NCBI GenBank assembly: GCA_019310745.1 | Contig: JAFDDS010000122.1 | Location: 1-6,688, forward strand | Direction of reading: 5' to 3' | DNA length: 6,688 nucleotides | DNA from: Deltaproteobacteria bacterium | GTDB lineage: Bacteria > Desulfobacterota > DSM-4660 > Desulfatiglandales > B25-G16 | In this document: positions 1-4,562 of the stretch, in pieces | How the letters are laid out: each line of letters starts with the position of its first letter | Position numbering within the stretch: position 1 is the first letter of the stretch | Notes under the pieces: model-generated | What the model saw: only the letters and a program-made list of their open reading frames with translations | Databases searched by the model: none | Told to the model about the DNA's origin: nothing | Made by a program: the position numbers and the translations under genes

Positions 1-1
1 G

Positions 2-685
2 ATGTTTATTACAAATGGAGACCGAGCAGACTATCTCATTTGTTTTGTTCAAACCGATCCGGATAATCCAAACAGACATGCACGACATAGTATGATCATG
101 GTGGAGACAGATCGCCAAGGATTTGAGGCAAATCATTTAACTGGAAAACTCGGTATTCGTGCCTCTGATACGGCTGAACTTTCTTTTAACAATGTCCGGG
201 TACCTACTTCTAACCTTGTAGGCAAATCGGGAGATGGGTTTATTGAGGCTATGCATCTCTTTGATCTCGTAAGGATTATTGTGGCTGCCCAGGCAGTTGG
301 AACAGCGCGTGCTGCCCTGGAGGAAAGCATAAAGCATGTGAAAAAGAGGACAGCCTTTAATGCACCCTTATCCTCTTTTCAGTCCATTCAATTCAAGATA
401 GCTGATATGTTTTCTTGGATACAGGCCGGTAGAAACCTGGTCTATGAAGCAGCCTGGAGAGTTGATTCAGGCACGATTGACCAAAAGCTTATTGCTGCCG
501 CTAAATCATTCTGTGGCCAGATGGCAGTTAAATGTACTGATATGGCCCTTCAGATGCATGGAGGATACGGGTATCTTGCTGAGTATAAAGTTCAGAGACT
601 TTTTAGGGATGCTAAAATTACAGAGATTTATGAGGGAACAACAGAGATTGAAAAGATCATAATGGCTAGAAATCTTTTGGGATGA
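2..685 (+). CDS. Acyl-CoA dehydrogenase, C-terminal part (5' end outside window)
   Basis: This is the last 227 residues of an FAD-dependent acyl-CoA dehydrogenase, which makes a trans-2-enoyl-CoA and passes electrons to electron-transfer flavoprotein. Family members are about 380 residues, so roughly the first 150 are missing. The Met at position 2 is internal: the protein opens on the conserved FITNG element of the middle beta domain. Visible hallmarks are KLGIRASDTAE (about 49-59), the LFDLVR helix (about 86-91), the ADM segment with a preceding FQ pair, HGGYGY (186-191) and IYEGTTEIEKII near the C-terminus. Glu211 in the YEGT motif sits where short-chain, butyryl- and glutaryl-CoA-type enzymes carry the catalytic base. 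The usual R-x-x-FG reads KKRTAFNAP here. Substrate cannot be read from the sequence. Only 23 bp separate it from the acyl-CoA synthetase subunit gene downstream, so the two are probably co-transcribed. Confidence 0.93.
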   Translation: MFITNGDRADYLICFVQTDPDNPNRHARHSMIMVETDRQGFEANHLTGKLGIRASDTAELSFNNVRVPTSNLVGKSGDGFIEAMHLFDLVRIIVAAQAVGTARAALEESIKHVKKRTAFNAPLSSFQSIQFKIADMFSWIQAGRNLVYEAAWRVDSGTIDQKLIAAAKSFCGQMAVKCTDMALQMHGGYGYLAEYKVQRLFRDAKITEIYEGTTEIEKIIMARNLLG

Positions 686-708
686 ATAGTCTAAAAAAAG
701 GAGATTGA

Positions 709-1386
709 ATGGATATTCTTGATAAGGCACGTAAAGAAGGCAGGGAGACACTTTCAGAGTATGAATCCAAGATTGTTTTGGCTTCCTACCATATTCCAGT
801 TACACGTGAAATAATTATTCAAAAGAATAATGATGTTATTTCTGCAGCCCATGAAATAGGTTACCCTGTCGTTATGAAAGGATGTTCTCCAGAGATAACT
901 CACAAAACAGAAAAAGGTCTCATCCGAACAGATATCAGAGATGACAAGGAAGCATTAGATACTTTCAATGATATTATGGCTGGCATGAATGGCAGCCACG
1001 GTTCTATCCTTATCCAGGAGATGATCAAAGGGAAAAGAGAATTAGTGATCGGCCTCATCAGAGATCCCCAGTTTGGGCCGTGTGTCATGTTTGGTCTTGG
1101 GGGTATATTTACAGAGATCTTAAAGGATGTATCTTTTCGCCTTGCACCTTTGGAGAAAAGGGATGCCCTTGAAATGATGGATGAGATCAAGGCCCACAAG
1201 ATACTTGACGCAGTCAGGGGAATGGAGCCTGTTGATAGGGAACTATTGTCAGAGATGTTGATCAATGTTGGAAAGATCGGTGTCAAAAATGATGCGATAA
1301 AGGAGATAGATATTAACCCTGTTATCATATCTGGCAACCGCCCTGTCGCTGTAGATGCCCTTATTGTACTACAACCAAACGAATAG
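709..1386 (+). CDS. acdB: ADP-forming acetate/acyl-CoA synthetase, beta subunit (ATP-grasp)
   Basis: This 225-residue protein matches the stand-alone beta subunit of NDP-forming acyl-CoA synthetases (ATP-grasp_5 fold). These enzymes convert acyl-CoA + ADP + phosphate to acid + CoA + ATP, conserving energy at the end of acid or amino-acid fermentation and beta-oxidation. Seen: the GYPVVMKGCSPEITHKTEKG element (51-70) with His65, the likely counterpart of the beta-subunit histidine in the phosphate relay; the loop GLGGIFTEILKDVSFRLAP (129-147); and the metal-binding EIDINP (199-204). The start is fixed by AAGGAG at 698-703, five bases before the ATG. The alpha subunit carrying the CoA-binding and main phospho-histidine domain is not in the window, and could lie upstream or elsewhere. 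Length is normal and the frame is intact. The gene ends at TAG and nothing obviously continues the operon. Pairing with the acyl-CoA dehydrogenase suggests a role in acyl-CoA degradation (inference). Exact acyl specificity is unknown. Confidence 0.88.
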   Translation: MDILDKARKEGRETLSEYESKIVLASYHIPVTREIIIQKNNDVISAAHEIGYPVVMKGCSPEITHKTEKGLIRTDIRDDKEALDTFNDIMAGMNGSHGSILIQEMIKGKRELVIGLIRDPQFGPCVMFGLGGIFTEILKDVSFRLAPLEKRDALEMMDEIKAHKILDAVRGMEPVDRELLSEMLINVGKIGVKNDAIKEIDINPVIISGNRPVAVDALIVLQPNE

Positions 1387-1427
1387 AACGCGCATCTCTG
1401 GATGCCGATGACCGTTATGTTAAGAAA

Positions 1428-1456
1428 CTTTATTGATTAAAAAATTATCAATAGAG
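1428..1456. repeat. A/T-rich inverted repeat after acdB
   Basis: TATTGAT (1431-1437) and ATCAATA (1447-1453) are exact inverted repeats around a 9-nt loop. The stem extends to 10 bp with one G-U pair (1428-1437 with 1447-1456). It sits 40 bp after the acdB stop codon, where an operon end would be expected, but it is weak and has no T-run after it, so I do not call it an intrinsic terminator. It could instead be a protein-binding palindrome. Confidence 0.3.
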
Positions 1457-1477
1457 ATCTTTACATAACCCATACCT

Positions 1478-1649
1478 TTGTATCGAGGACCTGCTTTTCT
1501 TCAGCGCCCTTCGACTCGGCCGAGCTCGTCGCGGGCCACCAGTCACTTCATAAAAGTCCACCCTTTTTCTTAGGTTGGCAGAAACTGTCAGGTTTTTTAA
1601 AGGTCTCAGTATATAGAAACCAAAAATTTTTCCCCCAACGGACACTACT
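1478..1649. repeat. Compositionally odd segment, possible inserted or dispersed repeat
   Basis: Within the A/T-rich gap between acdB and the hydrolase gene lies an abrupt G+C-rich patch: 32 of 45 bases are G or C at 1501-1545. It contains the perfect 10-bp palindrome CTCGGCCGAG (1515-1524) and is followed by an A5-T5-C5 run at 1622-1636. Overlapping reverse-strand reading frames stay open through it, but neither resembles a protein family I recognise. No terminal inverted repeats, target-site duplication or transposase are visible, so the class (MITE-like, REP-like, or a decayed element) is undetermined. It ends right where the hydrolase coding sequence becomes recognisable. The edges given are approximate. 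Nothing else is supportable in 1387-1649. Confidence 0.3.
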
Positions 1650-2357
1650 ATTGCAGACACAAAAATTAAATGGCTTGGACATGCCAGTTTTCAGATTACA
1701 ACTGAGAAAGAGAAAATAATAATTATCGATCCCTGGTTGACAGATAATCCGCTGGCTACCACCCAGGCCAAAGATATTACAAAAGCCGACTTTGTTCTTG
1801 TAACCCATGATCACTTTGACCATATTGCAGATGCAGCCCAAATCGTAAAGGCAACAGGCGCTATCTTGGTTGGCATGCCTGAGACCGTTGGCAGGTTGAA
1901 AAAGGAGGCAGCAATTCCTGACTCCCAGATAGTCTTTGGTATGGGTATAAACATCGGTGGCACAGTTACTTCAGATAGTATTTCAATAACCATGACCCAG
2001 GCCTTTCATTCTTCTCAAACAGCAAGTCCTGCTGGTTACATCATCAAGTTCGAAAATGGCTTTACTTGTTACCATGCTGGAGATACTGGCATATTTTCTT
2101 CGATGAAAATCCTTGGTGAGATTTTCCATATTAATCTTGCCATGCTCCTCATCGGGGGCGTATTTACCATGGATCCAAAACAGGCCACTTTCGCAGCAAA
2201 ACTTCTCGAAGTCAATACGGTTATCCCTATGCATTATAAAACCTTTCCCATTCTAGAGAAGGATGCATCATCCTATGTTGAAATCATGGAAAAGGAAGCG
2301 CCCAACATTGAGGTGATAGTTCTGGGTCCAGGAGAAGAAAATAGAGTCCATTTCTGA
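1650..2357 (+). CDS. UPF0173 metal-dependent hydrolase (metallo-beta-lactamase fold), start codon abnormal
   Basis: This is a complete-looking 235-residue YtkL/UPF0173-type hydrolase. The family has the zinc-binding metallo-beta-lactamase fold and a poorly known physiological substrate. Numbering from ATT at 1650: KWLGHASF (about 7-14), the DPWL element, THDHFDH with ligands His53, His55, Asp57 and His58, AFHSS with His120, AGDTGIF with Asp145, and PMHY with His195. A conventional TTG start exists at 1737, but it would delete GHAS and DPWL, both conserved in the family. In-frame codons run upstream to a TAG at 1614 with no ATG, GTG or TTG before 1737. ATT at 1650 is therefore the best-placed candidate, with only a poor GGA (1640-1642) as ribosome-binding site. 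Either it uses a rare ATT start, or its 5' end was damaged by the odd segment directly upstream and the gene is silent. The stop codon overlaps a trpA fragment. Confidence 0.8.
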   Translation: MADTKIKWLGHASFQITTEKEKIIIIDPWLTDNPLATTQAKDITKADFVLVTHDHFDHIADAAQIVKATGAILVGMPETVGRLKKEAAIPDSQIVFGMGINIGGTVTSDSISITMTQAFHSSQTASPAGYIIKFENGFTCYHAGDTGIFSSMKILGEIFHINLAMLLIGGVFTMDPKQATFAAKLLEVNTVIPMHYKTFPILEKDASSYVEIMEKEAPNIEVIVLGPGEENRVHF

Positions 2358-2484
2358 CGGAGTGGTTGTGGGTAGTGCATTGGTAGATTTTCTGGCCCAC
2401 CATGGCAATAAAAAAGATGGTTTTATCCACATAAAATCATTTGTTAACTCAATTGCAAACGCCCTAACAGGGAACTATTTTTAA
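2356..2484 (+). pseudogene. trpA: trpA remnant: C-terminal tail of tryptophan synthase alpha subunit
   Basis: Reading from GAC at 2356, in a frame different from the upstream hydrolase, gives 42 residues beginning DGVVVGSALVDFLAHHG and ending with a KSFVNSIANAL helix before TAA (2482-2484). The first stretch is the TrpA signature around the substrate phosphate-binding Gly-Ser; the helix matches the TrpA C-terminal helix. Upstream the frame meets TGA and TAG at 2314-2319, and no other part of the roughly 265-residue protein is present, so this cannot make a functional enzyme. It has no start codon or ribosome-binding site of its own. The fragment overlaps the hydrolase stop codon (TGA at 2355-2357), so the junction must lie at about 2340-2358. 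It implies that a trpA gene once ended here, directly upstream of the leucine/isoleucine operon, and was cut by deletion or replacement. The identification rests on motif recognition by eye. Confidence 0.75.
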
Positions 2485-2520
2485 AATGTCTTAAGTCCTT
2501 GTGAATCGACACACAGGAAT

Positions 2521-2568
2521 AGATCTTTAGATTAAGAGAACAAGGTGAAATTATTTCAAAGATCTTTA
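2521..2568. repeat. Repeated 9-mer AGATCTTTA upstream of the cimA promoter
   Basis: AGATCTTTA occurs at 2521-2529 and again at 2560-2568, 39 bp apart. The second copy is embedded in the 10-bp palindrome AAAGATCTTT (2558-2567). A third exact copy lies in the other long non-coding gap at 1455-1463. They could be regulator sites upstream of the promoter, or chance in A/T-rich DNA. Apart from these, I see nothing in 2485-2589. Confidence 0.25.
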
Positions 2569-2589
2569 ACTATCATGAGTTGAGAAAGG

Positions 2590-2613
2590 TTTTTTAAAAT
2601 TTTTTTTAAAAAA
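2590..2613 (+). promoter_or_regulatory. A/T-tract UP-like element
   Basis: A run of T6-A4-T8-A6 fills 2590-2613 and ends two bases before the -35 box. Its position and composition fit an UP element contacted by the RNA polymerase alpha subunit, and such tracts also bend DNA. The T6 and A6 arms are self-complementary, but an all-A/T stem makes a poor terminator. Confidence 0.5.
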
Positions 2614-2615
2614 GC

Positions 2616-2644
2616 TTGACAGGTGAATTTTATTTATTTATAAG
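2616..2644 (+). promoter_or_regulatory. Sigma70-type promoter of the cimA-leuA-leuC operon
   Basis: A perfect -35 box TTGACA (2616-2621), a 17-bp spacer and TATAAG (2639-2644, five of six matches to TATAAT) form a near-consensus housekeeping promoter. The predicted transcription start is about 2651. This leaves about 36 nt before the leader ATG and about 160 nt before the cimA ATG, typical of an operon controlled by an attenuator rather than by promoter strength. Confidence 0.8.
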
Positions 2645-2727
2645 GGCATTTTTAAATTGCGGAGAAAAATCAGGATTTAAAATAGAATGAATCGTATATT
2701 TCAAAACATTATAGGTATTATCAGGGT

Positions 2728-2754
2728 AACAGGGATAATTATAATTTCCCTGTT
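2728..2754 (+). promoter_or_regulatory. Leader hairpin around the Ile codons
   Basis: AACAGGGA (2728-2735) pairs perfectly with TCCCTGTT (2747-2754), 8 bp around an 11-nt A/T loop that contains most of the four-Ile block. A weaker alternative pairs 2749-2755 with 2776-2782 (three wobbles), directly before the T6 run at 2783-2788. The two pairings exclude each other, as expected for anti-terminator and terminator, although the terminator-like partner is poor. Confidence 0.5.
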
Positions 2755-2803
2755 GCTCCTCCTTCTGGCGCCTGATAGCGGGTTTTTTGGTTTGAAAAGG
2801 AGC
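2755..2803 (+). promoter_or_regulatory. Hairpin sequestering the cimA Shine-Dalgarno
   Basis: GCTCCT (2755-2760) pairs exactly with AGGAGC (2798-2803), which contains most of the cimA ribosome-binding site. The stem can be extended by 2763-2765 with 2794-2797 across small bulges. An alternative register uses CTCCTT (2759-2764) against AAGGAG (2797-2802). The 5' arm lies inside the Leu codon run, and 2758-2764 reads CCTCCTT, the same as the anti-Shine-Dalgarno tail of 16S rRNA. A ribosome paused on these Leu codons would free the cimA site. Confidence 0.55.
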
Positions 2804-2809
2804 AAAATA

Positions 2810-4399
2810 ATGGAAAAGCAGGTTCTAATCTATGACACCACACTAAGAGATGGAACCCAGGGAGAACAAATCAGTTTCTCTGCTGAGGAAAAACTACGTA
2901 TTACCCAAAAATTAGCTGACCTTGGTATTCAGTATATAGAAGGTGGTTGGCCTGGTTCAAATCCGAAGGACATGCGCTTTTTTCAGATGGCAAAGAATGC
3001 AAAGCTCAAGAAAACCAGTTTGACTGCCTTTGGGAGCACCAGAAGAGCAAACACGCTGCCAGAAAAAGATCCTAATTTGAAGGCATTGCTGCAAGCTGAA
3101 ACCCAGACAATCACAATATTTGGGAAGGCCTGGGATCTCCATGTAACCGAAATATTAGGTGTTTCATTGGAGGAAAATGTGGACATGATCTTTGACTCAA
3201 TCACCTATCTCAAATCAAAAGACAAAGAGGTTATCTTTGATGCTGAGCATTTCTTTAACGGCTATAAGGCTAACCCCCAGTATGCCTTGAAAACGATTCA
3301 GGCAGCACTCTCTGGGAGGGCCGATATTATTGTACTCTGCGATACCAATGGGGGAACCATGGTGGGCGAGATCAAAGAGATAGTAAAAACGGTGAAGGAA
3401 TCCTTTCCAGGTGTTTCCTTCGGTATCCATGCACACAACGACTGTGGATTGGCTGTGGCCAACTCCATAGCCGCTGTTGAAGCGGGTGTGACCATGATTC
3501 ATGGGACAATAAATGGCTATGGTGAGCGCTGTGGAAACGCTGATTTAATATCGGTCATAGTTAATCTTCAATTGAAAATAGGTACAAGATGCATCGATGA
3601 TTCCAAAATAAAATACCTCACCGAGGTCTCCAGATACGTCAGTGACATAGCAAATATACCGCCATTAAACGAGAGGCCTTTTGTGGGACGAAGCGCGTTT
3701 GCACATAAGGGTGGAATACATGTAAGTGCAATACAGAAAAATCCCCTCGCCTATGAACATGTCAAGCCTGGGGACGTAGGTAATAGGCGCCGTGTGCTTG
3801 TTTCGGATCTCTCGGGGAAAAGCAACATTGAATACAAGGCCAACGAGATGGGTCTTACCTTAGGGGGCAACGGCTACGACAGTAACAGGATTGTGAAGGA
3901 GATCAAGCAAATGGAGGACCAGGGGTATCAATTCGATGCCGCTGAAGGCTCGCTTGAACTCCTGATAAAGAAGTTCACGGGCCAATTTAAAGAGCCCTTC
4001 TCTCTACACTCTCTGAGGGTGATCAATGAAAAAAATATGGATGGTCAGTCAATATCACAGGCAACTATAAAGATATCGGTTGGTGGAGAGGAAGAAATCA
4101 CTGCTGCTGAAGGCAATGGTCCTGTGAATGCTATCGATAATGCCCTTCGGAAGGCATTGAGCAAATTCTATCCCAGGATTAAGGAGATGGGATTGATAGA
4201 CTTTAAGGTGAGGGTACTGGAGGGAAGTGCCGGAACAGCGGCAAAGGTGAGGGTTCTCATTGAATCAAGAGATGGGAAAGACATATGGAATACCGTGGGC
4301 GTATCAGAGAATATCATCGAGGCCAGTTGGCAGGCCCTGATTGATAGCATATATTTCAAGCTAAGCAAAGATCAGGCCGAGGAAACTGGGTTCAATTAA
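2810..4399 (+). CDS. cimA: (R)-citramalate synthase
   Basis: This 529-residue enzyme of the DRE-TIM metallolyase family condenses pyruvate with acetyl-CoA to (R)-citramalate, the entry to threonine-independent isoleucine synthesis through 2-oxobutyrate. The start at 2810 is fixed by AAGGAG (2797-2802) at a 7-nt spacing, and it places YDTTLRDG (8-15) where the family has it. Metal ligands are Asp9, His207 and His209 of HAHND (207-211), and Asn243 of NGYGERCGN (235-243). The elements EGGWPGSNPKD and FDAEHFFNGYK, and the length above 500, are typical of the citramalate synthase branch rather than LeuA. The catalytic barrel is followed by AHKGGIHVSA in the linker and a C-terminal LeuA-type dimer/allosteric domain (roughly the last 135 residues), where isoleucine feedback would act. 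The frame also continues upstream in phase to 2687, through the leader. It is the first enzyme gene of the operon with leuA and leuC. A homocitrate or 2-isopropylmalate role is less likely, given the separate LeuA. Confidence 0.92.
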   Translation: MEKQVLIYDTTLRDGTQGEQISFSAEEKLRITQKLADLGIQYIEGGWPGSNPKDMRFFQMAKNAKLKKTSLTAFGSTRRANTLPEKDPNLKALLQAETQTITIFGKAWDLHVTEILGVSLEENVDMIFDSITYLKSKDKEVIFDAEHFFNGYKANPQYALKTIQAALSGRADIIVLCDTNGGTMVGEIKEIVKTVKESFPGVSFGIHAHNDCGLAVANSIAAVEAGVTMIHGTINGYGERCGNADLISVIVNLQLKIGTRCIDDSKIKYLTEVSRYVSDIANIPPLNERPFVGRSAFAHKGGIHVSAIQKNPLAYEHVKPGDVGNRRRVLVSDLSGKSNIEYKANEMGLTLGGNGYDSNRIVKEIKQMEDQGYQFDAAEGSLELLIKKFTGQFKEPFSLHSLRVINEKNMDGQSISQATIKISVGGEEEITAAEGNGPVNAIDNALRKALSKFYPRIKEMGLIDFKVRVLEGSAGTAAKVRVLIESRDGKDIWNTVGVSENIIEASWQALIDSIYFKLSKDQAEETGFN

Positions 4400-4410
4400 A
4401 GGAAAAGGTT

Positions 4411-4518
4411 ATGTTTCAAACTAATTTCAAAGAGGTCAAAAAAGCCGCAGGGACTGATGTGAAGAATGCCCTGCGGCGGGCGCTTGCTTTCATTTCAGGT
4501 GAAAATACCGCAATCTGA
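4411..4518 (+). CDS. Possible small ORF between cimA and leuA
   Basis: This 35-codon frame begins MFQTNFKEVKKAAG and ends at TGA (4516-4518). AAGGA at 4399-4403, overlapping the cimA stop, is seven bases before its ATG, so it could be translated by coupling with cimA. The peptide is basic and probably helical (FKEVKK, NALRRALAFI), with no family I recognise and no Ile/Leu/Val enrichment that would suggest a second leader. A 9-bp G+C-rich hairpin lies inside it. It may be a real small protein, a translated spacer or chance. Confidence 0.3.
   Translation: MFQTNFKEVKKAAGTDVKNALRRALAFISGENTAI
4438..4477 (-). terminator. Strong hairpin with T6 tail on the minus strand
   Basis: GCCGCAGGG (4444-4452) and CCCTGCGGC (4469-4477) form a perfect 9-bp, mostly G-C stem with a 16-nt loop. 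A6 at 4438-4443 directly precedes it, so on the minus strand the stem is followed by TTTTTT: an intrinsic terminator facing leftwards. On the plus strand no T-run follows, so cimA-leuA read-through should not be terminated, though the mRNA hairpin could affect stability. No minus-strand gene is visible for it to serve. Confidence 0.5.
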
Positions 4519-4562
4519 ATCCGTGAACCCAGATATAACACCGAAATGAAAGGAGCGTACCA

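Larger units (their letters stand above)
2687..2809 (+). promoter_or_regulatory. Ile/Leu-rich leader reading frame (putative attenuator leader peptide)
   Basis: An ATG at 2687, preceded by AGGA (2672-2675) at an 11-nt spacing, opens a frame with nine Ile and one Val in the first 20 residues, then six consecutive Leu. The core is GIIIISLLLLLLAP: Ile codons ATA-ATT-ATA-ATT at 2735-2746 and Leu codons CTG-TTG-CTC-CTC-CTT-CTG at 2750-2767. This is the pattern of ilv/leu operon leader peptides, whose translation stalls when charged tRNA is scarce. The two amino acids are the end products of the downstream operon. Unusually, the frame has no stop and joins cimA in phase, so it could be read as a 41-residue N-terminal extension that looks like a membrane helix. 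CimA is a soluble enzyme and has its own strong ribosome-binding site, so I treat this stretch as a leader. Tandem stops TGA-TAG at 2773-2778 lie one frame back, right after the Leu run. A missing base in this sequence, or a -1 slip, would end the peptide there. Confidence 0.75.

Noticed and set aside
900..1337. 145-residue minus-strand ORF inside acdB
   Set aside because: It is a shadow of the clearly recognised ATP-grasp gene on the plus strand.
1428..1456. Intrinsic terminator after acdB
   Set aside because: The stem is almost entirely A/T and no T-run follows. Kept only as an inverted repeat.
1575..1615. Promoter for the hydrolase using TTGGCA or CTGTCA with TATATA (1610-1615)
   Set aside because: The spacers are 29 and 19 bp with imperfect -35 boxes, which is too weak to annotate.
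1448..1660. 70-residue minus-strand ORF (and an overlapping 97-residue one)
   Set aside because: No recognisable family, and both depend on the odd G+C-rich patch. The overlapping frame also runs into the well-supported hydrolase gene. More likely a by-product of a repeat.
1737..2357. Hydrolase starting at TTG 1737
   Set aside because: It would remove GHAS and DPWL, which are conserved N-terminal family elements encoded in frame just upstream, and it has no ribosome-binding site.
2722..2740. Resemblance to the I-SceI homing endonuclease site
   Set aside because: The stretch shares the repeated AGGG/AACAGGG pattern but differs at about five of 18 positions. The similarity follows from the leader codons and hairpin arms.
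2687..2809. Signal peptide or transmembrane anchor at the N-terminus of CimA
   Set aside because: The hydrophobic stretch is explained better by runs of Ile and Leu codons in a leader. CimA homologues start at the MEKQ-type N-terminus, and a strong ribosome-binding site precedes ATG 2810.
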